This document shows positions 43,084-55,000 of a DNA stretch of 64,000 nt, piece after piece. The stretch comes from Panonychus citri (Eukaryota; Arthropoda; Arachnida; Trombidiformes; Tetranychidae), in assembly GCF_014898815.1 (NCBI RefSeq), contig NW_026515473.1, positions 62,001-126,000 of the forward strand, read 5' to 3'. Below the pieces are notes generated by a model. That model saw only the letters and a program-made list of their open reading frames with translations, made no database searches and was not told where the DNA came from. The number at the start of each line of letters is the position of its first letter. Position 1 is the first letter of the stretch. The translations under genes were made by a program, and so were the position numbers.

Positions 43084-46056
43084 CTAGAAAATGGAAGATA
43101 ATTTTTGATCCATTCGGGCTCACAATTAGTAAATCACCTTAATCTCACCTGTTTAATTTGTTATTTCAAAAACATTATCATCTCCTAAATAAGTTCCATC
43201 CTTTGTATTTATCTAATTAGGATTGACATCTAATTGTTTCTTTCTCATAGCTAATCCAATTCTTGACGTTCATTGTCAACGTATAATGTTAGGCCTGATT
43301 CAACCGATGAACTTATTCACTATTGATCAATAATCAATAATGTTTACAACTATCGTTTGATTTTGAATAACAAGGAACAATAAGTGTTAATTGTTATCAT
43401 CAACATTTCAATCAATCGGATAACCTCTTGATATTTAACCAAATGCTTATTATTTTTCCAGGGCTCATATTGAACTAATAAATTGACATGATTTAATATT
43501 CATCATAAGATAATCATCTGATTAATTAATCAATCATGAAAACAATGAAACAGAAATATTTTCATTATTACGATTGAATTAAAGGAGAATCAAAATTGAA
43601 ATCTAAATAACAATCTAATGAGCTCGATTGGTCGAGTGACCTTATTTTCAGACTCAACTGGGAATATATAATAATAATAATCGTGAACATTGAATTGACC
43701 ACAAGAGTTGAAAATATTATAACCCAAGTATTTAGATCATGATAATAATTTTGTTGGTCAGCAGGATGATGACGATGAAGATGATGATGATGATGATGAT
43801 CTCTCTTGCATGCAAAGTACTTGGTTATGCTCGGCCAGTCTCATAAGGAAGCAAATTTGATAAATATGAAAATGGGAGTAGGAAGAGTGAGTCAGTTAAT
43901 TGCGATGAAAATAACTGGAAAAATGAATGATAGAGAGTGAAAGAGATTAGGTAAAAATCTAGACAATTAGTTGACATTGTTATCCTAAAGTTGAACAATC
44001 AAGGTACCGAATAGAAAAGTGATTTAGTTAATCCCTAGTAATTTGATCGTTAATCTCACAATCAAATCGAAGGTCGTTAAATTGGTTGGCCATTTAGTGG
44101 ACTTTTCTTGGTTAAGGTTATTGGCTAAATTGTTATTGTTTATCATCGCCATGGTTAATCCAGCAATTAAACAACTTTGTATCTGCCAAATTTGTATTTG
44201 TGGGTAAGTATCAAAATTTTGGTTCCTTGATTTGAGTTCAAAATTTCATAGCAATTAACTCATGGCTTTGTAATTAAGTCCAAATCTATTTACTCATTTA
44301 ATTTGATTCTTATTTGAGTGACTCTTATTTTCAGAACTTCTCATGTCAGATTGTTCAGGTTTATCGACAGAATATCATCTTTAGTATAAAAGTGACCTAA
44401 ATTTTCAGCAACAAACTTTTTCGATTGAAAAGATTTGACCAGAATTCTGATAATATCTTCAGAATTTATTATCTACAAACAAATTAGAAATATAATAGAG
44501 ATAAACTCGAACTTCTTATCGATTAGATTGCGACTTTGATTCGTAAACTTGTATCTAATTAGTAGTTTTTTTCTCAATCTTTCTAATCTTGATTAAAATT
44601 TTCTAATTAAAAAGTTGATTTATAATCTTTTTTGTTACTTTTTATTGGTGTGAAATCCTTTTGATTCGGGGAAAAAACTTTTTCAATTAGCATATTATAA
44701 TTGAAATTATAATCGTATTTAGTTTTTTTTATACTAAATTATGTATTAATATTTTCTCGACGAAAAAGAAATCAAATTAGTTTAATTGTCGACTTGATTA
44801 GTTGATGTTTGAAGGTTGATATTTTTCCTTGAGACGAGAATCTGATTGAGATCATAACTACGAGGATTAGCAATCAATGCGCAATTTCAATTGTATAACT
44901 TGTGATAGAGTCCGAATATTATTATCACCATGGACACAACGAGATCAAGGGTAGATTCCAATTGATAGTCAAGGTATTTAATCACTTGGTCTGAAAACTG
45001 AATTATTAATTAATAATATTCAGGTAAAATCACCCCAGACGCCCTTTTCTCTGACATGATACCGTTGACCATGGGTCAACAACTATTAATAGTTGGAATA
45101 ACTTAAAATTATTTAATGAGTTTTCAATTTTCTTGGTGAAGAATTAACTTTGATCGAATCAAAATTAATTATTATCCTTCAACTATTGTCGTAATCACGT
45201 TATCAGGATACCGGAAAAGGATATTGATAGAAAGATGGACCCAAAATGAAGGATATGATGAAACTTGAAAAAGGAAATGTCAAATATTTCGGATTAAAAT
45301 AAGATTAATCTGCCGATGGGATTATAATTTTTTTGTACTTTAAATCATCAGACTTGATTCTGATAATTTAATGGACATTATTTATTTAGATATTGTCTAA
45401 ATTTAGGTCAACACGCGTGTGATCAGGAAACGATTACTTGATGAAACGGTTCAGGTACCATATCGATTGGACAGTTAAACTCATCATTCCTAAACAATAT
45501 TCAGTCTCAAGTCACATGAAATCACCAAGATGATTCATGTAACCATCAGCATACATTTTAATTGTTCAGAATCTTCCCTTTTCTCTCTCTCTCTCTCTCT
45601 CTCTGTTTTTTTTTCACGAATGCTCACTAATTAACCTCCCTTACTCTGTGAGACTCTGAGAACTCATTTAATTTATATCGTAGCAACATTTCAAGAATGA
45701 TTAGCCAAGAGTAACCATCGGATTGAAGTTAATTGTTCATCATCATCATCATATGAACAATGAACAATCATGGGCACAAAAACTTCCACAGGGAAGTTTA
45801 ACTTTCTCTCTCACTTATCCCTCCCTCTTCAGGTATCCTTTTGGTCATCAGGTAATAGTTTAGTTAATCAATAGATTAAAAGTGATCTATTGTTTTTCGT
45901 TGTTGTTATTGTTTCCTTTTTTCCAAATCAAAGTTAATCAATTGATTTAAAATTTTGTTCCATTCTCTTTGTTAAATGTTACTCATCTCATAAAGTTCCT
46001 CACGATAATGATTATGTGTATTACTTTACAATTAAGCTTAATTAGTAAATTGCTCT
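43084..46056. other. Long gene-free spacer
   Basis: About 3 kb of AT-rich sequence without an exon I can support. It contains a GAT-type microsatellite (43764-43800) and a CT repeat (45584-45604). An upstream exon of the next + gene could lie here: its first called exon begins without a clear 5' context. Confidence 0.5.
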
Positions 46057-49022
46057 ATGATAAGACATCGATATCACCCTCCCTGTGGTAAACATCGATG
46101 GGACCTTTTCCTTTTTATCAATACACCAACAAAGTTACGATCGAAATCAAATCTTGATCCAATTCCGGAAACTCGGTGTCTCTATTGTTCACAACAATTA
46201 ACTGGGGAAAGGTTTGTTTCAAATGGCCAATCTAATTAACTTATAATAAGATTAACTTATTATGTCTTTATAATCTTGATTCTATCGCTACTTTGGATTA
46301 GGATTAAGATTAAATCTTGATAGTTAATTATTTTCTTTGTCTTTCCTTTTATCAACTTAAACTTTTCAATAATTAAGATCAACCAATAAGCTAAAACTTG
46401 TTAGTTTATTGATTTTATCGTTAATTGTTTACTTGACTAATAATCGTAGTTCAATGAACTCAATGTTGTCTAATTTATGCTAATTGATATGTACAATTAA
46501 ATCATTGCTATGATAACTGATTAATTGTAATCAATTTTGCCTGTTAATGGCAATGACTATCAATATTTACCAATGATTAACTTTATTATTGTTTGTGATT
46601 GTTTAATTGTTTTCTCAAGTGTTTGGGTTGCAGTTTCGAATCTTAATTGTGATCAAATCAAATTAATTTCTTTGGTTTTACCTTATTTTTGTTTTCTATT
46701 AGTGAACACAAATGTAATCCTGATAATCCATACGAAATTTGCTCTGTTCGAGGTTCTAATGGTAATAAAACTTCAACTGGTGTTGGTGATTATGTTATCA
46801 CCAATAATGATATGATATCGGAAACGGAAAGAGCTGCTCGAAGAGAAAAATGTCGAAAACAATGGCAAATATCTCCTGAGGCTTTAAAGTCAATCTCAAA
46901 TTCATACCCGAAAGTTAGTAATCCGAGTGCTTCGTCTATTACCTCGAGAGAAGGTCGAGTTGGTGGTGGACAAAATCGTCGAAATCATTTGACCAACGTT
47001 AAGCAAAGTGTCGGTCAAAATAATAGTAGTGGTTCTGGTCATAATTCTAATCGTAAATTACCGCCGATTGAACGGTCAGTTGAGAGTCAAAACTTTGACT
47101 CGAACAACATTTCAATCTCTCGAACTGAATCTCACCAGAAACGTTCAATCTCAACGAATGAAATTGTCACTGAAAAAAGTAAAGAAATTTCTTCAATTAA
47201 TTATAATCGAGAAGGAACAGAATCTTCTTGTTCACAAATAATGGAGTCTCAACATCGTGAGGCCACTTTAGGTCGAATCGATGCTTCGGTTAGAGAGGAT
47301 CATAGTATTTCTTGTGAACCAGAGTGGATCGTAAGTCGACCAACTAAAGCAAAGCCGACAGATAATCTCAAATGGGAAGGGCCTATGGAATTAGAAACAA
47401 CCTTCAAGTCAACCATTGATTCATCTGCAGCTCAACGTTTAATCGCCTCAAGGCAAGGCGATGGCGAACATGGGACAATTGCATCTCCTATGAACATCGG
47501 TGCTGGCGATCCTACAGTTCCTTTTAAAAGACGCCATAGACCCAAGACATCATTGAAACTCGGCGGTGAAGGTTCTTATTCAACGATCAATAGGGAGAGT
47601 TACAAAAACTTCGTAGTCGTTGATCAAAGTCGTGAACAATTGGTTCAAGATCGACTTGATGCTTTAGCCCGATCGATGGATGAAAGGCAAAAACTGATGG
47701 AACAACAGGGTTCAGGATCAAATCGAAATCAAATTAAGTCAAAATCGAAAAGATCTACAGACATTCAACCAACACCAACACGATCTTCGGCTACCGATCA
47801 ATATAATCATAAGGTAATTGTAGCAAGTAAATCAAAAGTTTCGAGTGAACAAAAATCTCACCAAACAGAAGTAAATGAACACCAATCAAAAATAATCACG
47901 AAGTCAAAGGTTAATCATAATGATGAAAACAATACAACCAAGAAACAAAGTTTTCAGGGAGCAGTTGAAGTTACCAAATCAACTAAATCAAATCAACAGA
48001 AAACAATTAAAGACAATGGACAAAATCGTCATGAGAAAATGACAATTGAAAACGAGGGAAAAAATATCAATACAATTGTTGAATCAGATAATCATGCAAA
48101 TGGAAACGCTGATAAAAGTTCCTATCGAAAAGTTGAAATTAATTCACGAAATGAAAATGGTCATGGGTCACGAAATAAATCACCGATTCCAAGTAAATCA
48201 GGGGGAACTGTACCTTTTGCTGTTCCAATTGTGAGGCCAAGTCCGATTCGACCGACATCTTCACTTACATTGAATTGTAAGTTCAAAGGAGATCGAGTAA
48301 TGTCAACATCGGAAGTTGATTCAAATGAATCGAATAGTAAATCAGATGAAATCAATTCTTCCAATCATTTGATTACCACCAAGGAAAATGTGACGATGGA
48401 AAAAGAATCTGAACATAAAAATCGAAAAGATCATTATACAATTTACGAGGAATCATTGAAAGTTGAAAGAGATCGAATGAAAAGTTCCAAGAGTAATCCG
48501 GCATTGAACAATATGAATGATCAACAGAATAAAATGAATGAAGATGAAAGAGATCAGATGAAGAGAGAAGATAAAAATGCATCAAAGCAAAAACGAGCTC
48601 GAAGTTTACCTCGACATCGAGGTTCACGAGATCGTAATGAGAGTCATTTGAAATTCGATGGTAACATGGATTTTGAAACGACAACTCATCACGATTATCA
48701 TGACTATCAAGATGGTTCACAGGTTAATGCATATTTTCATGAGAGTCGATCGATTGGTCAACGAAAACCATATCGAGATCTATTTAGAACTTCATCTGAA
48801 GCCGAACTAATGACCAGTGTTAAGACAATTCAAGAGAATAGAACAATGAATAAAGCGAATAGTAAATCAACCAATACAATGACAACAACTTATAATTCAG
48901 TTTTTCGAAATAAACTTTATTGTCCTGTGATTGATTTAACACCAAAAAATCCGGAATTCCAATATAAAGGTGAAGCTGGTGGTCATCACTTTTTTCAACC
49001 TCTTTTCTTTACATCAACTTGA
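46057..49022 (+). CDS. Large disordered protein with an N-terminal cysteine motif, 824 residues (two exons called)
   Basis: Exon A 46057-46211 and exon B 46703-49022 join in phase across a 491-nt GT-AG intron. Near the join the protein has RCLYCSQQL and then HKCNPDNPYEIC, a C-x2-C...C-x7-C arrangement that may bind metal. About 650 residues of serine-, asparagine-, lysine- and glutamate-rich sequence follow, with KR-rich spots and no fold visible. The C-terminus is ordered-looking and less polar: KLYCPVIDLTPKNPEFQY then GGHHFFQPLFF. I do not recognise the family. The start may lie further upstream. Its last 28 coding bases overlap the end of the La gene on the other strand, unless the final exon is spliced at the GTGAAG after FQYK. 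Confidence 0.7.
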
Positions 49023-49666
49023 GATTTGTCATCTTTGTCACCTTCGTCACCTTCATCTTCTGGAAGTGGTCGCTTGACACCCTGAGGTTTTTTCTTTTTC
49101 TTTTCAAAATATTCCTTCCTTCGAGCTAGATGGATCAACTCTTTCTCCTTTAACAATTCTTTTCCATTGTAATTAAGTGCGTCATTAAGGGTTTTTTCAG
49201 CATCTGATTCATATTTAAAAACGGCCAATATACATCCTTTAAAAACTCCTTTCTTTGTTTTCCTCATTAAAAGTGACTCAAGTCTACCAAAGCTTGACAT
49301 ATATGACCATAGTTCATCAAATGACGATTCCAGTGGAAATCCTTTAACATGAAGAGTCTTTTTAATGGCTTCTTCTTTATATTCATCAGTTTTTTCTGGT
49401 AATGGAAATTTGGAAGATCTTCGTATCTTGGTACCTTCTTCATCGATTTCAATAAAATCTGAGTTGGTTGATTTAATTGCTTTAACAACTGTATCAGGTT
49501 CTTCAGTAATAGCAGCAAGCTTTTTAAAAGTTAATAAAACACTCAATGGAATCCAACCATCATTTTTAACCAATTGTTCTTGCATAAATTTATCTCGAGT
49601 CAAATTAAAATCACTAAAGTAATACTTAATTTGATTGGCAATCTTTTCGAAAGGTTTAACCTCCAT
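48995..49666 (-). CDS. La: La-type RNA-binding protein, 223 residues
   Basis: The start is the ATG of MEVKPFEKIANQI. A La motif fills about residues 1-85 (YYFSDFNLTRDKFMQEQL, then DGWIPLSVLLTFKKLAAI) and an RRM about 98-165 (RNP2-like LHVKGF, RNP1-like GCILAVF). A basic then acidic tail ends in KKRG. La proteins bind the UUU-OH ends of new RNA polymerase III transcripts and protect and fold them in the nucleus; the tail KKKKKPQGVKRPLP could be a nuclear signal. It is short: animal La proteins are near 400 residues and have a second RRM, missing here. No intron is seen. It is divergent from the CD36-type gene and convergent with the disordered-protein gene. Confidence 0.9.
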   Translation of the reverse strand: MEVKPFEKIANQIKYYFSDFNLTRDKFMQEQLVKNDGWIPLSVLLTFKKLAAITEEPDTVVKAIKSTNSDFIEIDEEGTKIRRSSKFPLPEKTDEYKEEAIKKTLHVKGFPLESSFDELWSYMSSFGRLESLLMRKTKKGVFKGCILAVFKYESDAEKTLNDALNYNGKELLKEKELIHLARRKEYFEKKKKKPQGVKRPLPEDEGDEGDKDDKSQVDVKKRG

Positions 49667-50026
49667 AGTTGAATTCAATAAAGAAAACACAAACAAATCA
49701 AACAGCCAAGAGTCACAAAAGTAATTACAAGAAAATAATCAAAAAAAGAAATTGAAAACCAAACAATTAAAAAGATAAATTAAATGAAACAAAATCTAAA
49801 AATAACCAACAATTAATGTGGAGAAAAATCAAAATAAACCAACAGTTGCTAGAGAACAAGCATGTTCTTTGCGCATGCGCAGATCAAAATAGAAAAAAGA
49901 ACAATCGAAACAGTCGATTAATCGATTCCGATTGTCGTAAATGGGAGAGACTAAGAGAGAGAAAGAGAGAGAGAGAGATAAACTTTTCCATGTTAATTGT
50001 ATCCAAAGAGTATAGTGAAAGAGACT

Positions 50027-50346
50027 GCAAGCTATCCGTGCTGAGAGCAAACTGAGCCCGGATGCCACCAGAGGGCGCTTTTTACCATTTCTCTTTCTTT
50101 TTCTCTTTCTTTTTTGTAGACTAAGGGCCCTTTCTTTTCTCTTTCTTTTTTTGAGATTAAGGGCCCTTTCTTTTCACTTTCTTTTTCTCAATTTCTCTTT
50201 CTTTTCCTCTTTCTTTTCCCTTTCTTTTTACTTTTTTCAGCGGAAAAAAAGTAAACTAAAAAGAAAGGGAAAAAAGAAAGAGAAATGGTAAAAAGCGCCC
50301 TCTGGTGGCATCCGGGCTCAGTTTGCTCTCAGCACGGATAGCTTGC
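50027..50346. repeat. 320-bp foldback palindrome with a polypyrimidine loop and two opposed CTCF-consensus matches
   Basis: Arms starting GCAAGCTATCCGTGCTGAG at 50027 and ending at 50346 are identical inverted copies over at least 75 bp. Each contains CCACCAGAGGGCGC (50065-50078 on +, 50295-50308 on -), which fits the animal CTCF core consensus at every position. Between them lie about 170 bp of nearly pure CTTTCTTTT sequence with two 'aagggccctttctttt' units. The structure could be a foldback transposon. It lies between the divergent La and CD36-type genes. Confidence 0.8.
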
Positions 50347-50621
50347 TCTCTCTTGCTTCTTACTCTTTGATTGTATCTGTTCAATTGATAAACAATTTAA
50401 TTATGATTTGGTTTGTTTCTTGTTTAATTCAGTTTTGTCAATCTAATTTGTTTGACAATTAAAAGTGTTTAAGAATTTATCAACAGTGGCAGAGATTGAG
50501 AAGAATAGAAAAAGAAAAATTCGATTGTAAAAAAATTCTCTTCTCATTTTTGTTTTGTTTTTGTTTCTAAAAAAACTCTGCCTATCACTAAACTATAACA
50601 TCTATATTATACTTAACGATT

Positions 50622-52039
50622 ATGGGTTTTTTTAATTGTTTCCGTTCTCGACCTATTATATTACTTTTCATTGCCTCAACTATCACATTGTCAAGTTTTT
50701 TAACCTTTTTTCTTATGCCCAATGTGATTAAATCAATTATTGCTAAGGTAAGTCAATCAATCTTTTCTAATTAATCAATTCAACTTTTCTTCTCATTTTC
50801 GCTCCTTTTTGTTTTTTTCCTGTTTTCTTGTTGTTGTTTTATTTTCTTTCTCTGGTAGTGGGTGTTTTATCGCTATCATTTGTTTATTACTCTATTTTAA
50901 TTGTTATTTTACTTTCTCTTGCAGACACTTCCATTAGTTAATAGTTCAACTTCACTCACTTTTGACAAATGGGAAAGTATTCCGATTCCAATTGTGACCA
51001 ATTTTTACCTTTTTAACATTACTAACCCTGAGGAGGTGATAAAACATGGCCGATCACCAATTGTCCAAGAGCTTGGTAAGTTGATTGTGATATTTTACAT
51101 TACAATTAGTTATACATTTCTTTCAACGTTTACAGGATTGTTCAATATTTTTGATGTAATCAACGTGTGATTATTAAGTGCATGTAATTGTTTGTTTTGG
51201 TTCAACCGAAAACTCATTGATCAGTTCATCCTAGTGCTTACATTAATCGAAGGTAACAAGTTATCAGCTGATAGTGGTTATTAATTTTTCTCTCTTTTAA
51301 TCACATTATGGTCGTTGTTTTTGTTTTATTCTTTGTTGTTGTTTTGTTCCTCTGTTCAAGGCTGTTGCTTTTATTTCCTTAGTAAGGTGACATTTGCACT
51401 TGGATCAACCTAATTTTAACCAAAATACCATCATCCTCGTGTAGATAGACTGTTAATCCATAAACACAAATTTAAATCTAAAAGCAACAACCTTTATTTT
51501 AAAACTTTTCTTCTCAACCTCTTCTCTTATTGTCTTTCTAATTGTTTTCATTGATCTCTTTTCTGTTTCATGATAATTTTCAATTCAATCTTATTATTTC
51601 TCTTTAAGGTCCCTATGCTTTTGCTGAGTCAAGAAAAAAAGTAGATCTCAGTTGGTCCGAGAATCTTGATATTGTTAATTATGGACAATCCAGGACGTGG
51701 AAATTTTTACCTGAACTAACAAATGGATCTTTGGACGATCCTGTTTATCATCTTAACGTTCCTATGGTGGTGAGTTTGTTATCTTAATATTCATATCAAA
51801 CCTCTGTCTGCACTTTTACAACTAATCCATCATTATCAACAATCATCTTACACAATTCTCACTATTAATTTATTTCTAAAACTGTTGTAGTAACATTCTT
51901 TTACCCTTGGGGAAAACAGGGTTTAAAACGACTGTTGCTCACAGAGAAACATAGAAAATGGTAGTCAATTAAATAAGAAGAGATGAAGACAGAGAAACAA
52001 TTTTCTTTTTGATTGTTGATGACCTCGAATTAATTTTTA

Positions 52040-52088
<49 letters not shown>

Positions 52089-55000
52089 ATTCATCATTAT
52101 CTAGGTGGAAATGAATAATTTTGTTTACAGAAACGAAATAGATTAATACTTGACTTAACAATCAACTAATTATCCTTTGTATCCTTGTGTGTTTCTCGCA
52201 ACCACTACTTGTCTCTAATCGTTTTTTCTGTGATAATCATTATTCCCTTATTTTCCTACTTTCTTTTTAATCTACTAATAGATTTTATTTAATATTCTTT
52301 TATTATTATTGCAATTGTAAAATTCTATTATTTATTCTGATTTAATCCATCGTTTCATCATCACTTAGCATTTTGACACATTGAATTAATTCAAGTCTCA
52401 AATTATTTTAGAGACTTTTTCATTCTTGATAACTTGTTGATAAGTTTGTCTCCATTTTATATCAAATTGATTGCAGTAAACAAACCGATTGCATCATGTT
52501 ATCAACTGACCATGATCATTGATGTTAATCTAAAAATGATGAAATTACCTAATTTTTTACGCCAGCTGATATTTCTTTGGCTGATGCCAATCAAATTAAG
52601 AATTGAAAATAGATTAACATTTTTAACTCATAATTTCATTTACATCTTAATTTTAATTGCCCTAATTATTAAATAATTAATGTTTTTCTTTTCTGGTAAT
52701 TTTGCACATTGATGATTAATTTTAATCATAATTCGCTATTTATTATTAATTATCTATTGTAAAAATAATTCCCTATGAGTAGGTAAATACATCTACATGT
52801 ACATCTAGATGATAAGTAAATCAACAAACGATTGTTGTAAGAGGGTCAATAAGGTTGACAATTTAAGCAGTAGGTCAAAATTTTACTTATTTCTAGTAAG
52901 TAAAAGTAATTCAGTTGATTGTTACAATCGTAATTATTTCTTACCTTGTTTATTTTCCTTGTTTGGTTTCCTTGTTCAATTAAGTTCGATGCCGTGATTA
53001 CCTTATTTGTAATTCTAGTAACTTTCCTGGTGAATCAATTAAATAGATTGATACGTGTATTGGCTCAATTACCTACCGGAGAAAGTTATTATTATTTTTC
53101 GATTAATATTACTTATTTTAGCGAATACAATATTTTCTATTGAATTTTATTAAAAAAAGATCTTTGGAAATTGCTGTAAGAATAACCTTAAAAAGATCAC
53201 CAGAGAATTGGGTTAACTTCCGCAATCGAAGTAATTAACTGTGTGATTATCATCATAAACAATTAATAAGACTAATTGAGATTAAGAGGCTGCTAGTTTT
53301 GTATTAACTTAATACCTCCTCTGATTAAGTTGAATATTAGCAATATTTAACATTAGATTATCTTTGTTAAATCAGCATTTATTGAACAGCAATTAAGCTT
53401 TTCCACTCATTAAGCTTTTTTCTAGATTTTATTAATATTGTTATCAAATTTTCGTTATTTTTCACAATTCTGATTTTGTAAGAACCTTGAAATTTAACGG
53501 GAACACGATTACATCAGTTATAAATATTACATGGTTACATGATTTGTTTGATCTATCTGATAGATTATCCTACAATAATATTTATCCTATTTCCAGGTAA
53601 CTTGATAACTTAAATTATTCTCCAGAAATAGATACCGTTCATCTATGAAGTACAAAATATTTTGTTTATAGAATTGAACAATTGAAATTCGATACGTTTA
53701 TCATTCAGTATCATTTTCACATGATTATTAATGTCAGATTATCTTCATACTTTGAGGTGTTGATTGATTCAATTTCACAACATTTGGTTACCTGAGTTTA
53801 TTAACATAAATGAACTGAACTTTACATCAGTTACATTTAACGTAGTTTTATCATTCAACTCATTTTACCCTAATCTTCATCTTAATATTAATCTTAACGA
53901 CTTATGTATATAAATTATGAAGCAATTTCACTTCTAGAACTAAAAACTAGGATTAAAAAGTAAATCTATTAATAGATCAACATATTGGAAAACTATTACT
54001 AGTCTTCTGTTAACTTAATTAAAGATCTTATTGAGATTTAATTGACTCAATATTGATTTTAGTTATTAAATTGATTAACATCAATATTTGATTGTTTCGT
54101 TTCTTTTAAATAGAAATGTTGAATTTTCAGTTTTCCTGTGAATTGGTTGTATGATGATTGATTTAGTTGTTGTGTCATTATATTATCTTATCATCACTTG
54201 TCAAGACAGACATTTTTTTGCATAAATTTACTTGAATCTGATTGTCTAAGGTTAACCAAGGTAACGCTCATTAATTAATCTAATTACTGTTAAGACTTTT
54301 GAAGTATTAGGAAACAATTTCGACAAACAGGAACTCTTATGCTAATTATAGTGATAGTGACAACTGTAATCTTTGTAACCTAATGTTTGCTACTGATACT
54401 TGTTTGCATAAATAAAAATAACAGTTACTTTCTCCTAACTTTTTCCTATTTGGCTCATCTAATTGTTGTTGTTTTGAAAAATTTGATGACTAATTGAGAA
54501 ACTGAGCTGTAGTATTAAATAGTTGAGAAGTTGATTAAACGTTTTATTGACTAATCTGTTTGATTCAATGCGAGAATCTTATTGATAACTCATGATTTTT
54601 GGCGAATTGTAAACAATATTGCATTAATTATTGTTATATAATGTAATTTGATTGAATTTTTGTTTTAATTGAGTTTTCATCCACCTTTGTCTTTTAGGCG
54701 GCTGGCTCAACTGTCCATGGTCGTATCTTCACTGCCATGGCTTTGAATGGAGTGATAAAGGCTACTAATAGTCATCTAGTTGCTAAACACACTGTCAATG
54801 AATTACTTTTCACTGGCTACGAGGACTCATTGATTACCTTCGCTCGAACCTTGGGAATGGATGTTCCATACGATAAATTTGGCTGGTTTTATGGTAGAAA
54901 TGGTACAGTTTCTGATGGTACATTTGGTATCTACACTGGTGCTTTGAGTCTTGATCGTTTCGACACAATGTACTCTTGGAATAACCATACTACGCTACCA

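Noticed and set aside
49816..50068. Overlapping open frames on both strands, arginine/serine-rich
   Set aside because: They cover an 'agagag' tract next to the palindrome; composition explains them.
52434..53143. Three short hydrophobic open frames
   Set aside because: All lie in the 2.9-kb intron 3 of the CD36-type gene, in AT-rich sequence that gives hydrophobic frames by chance.
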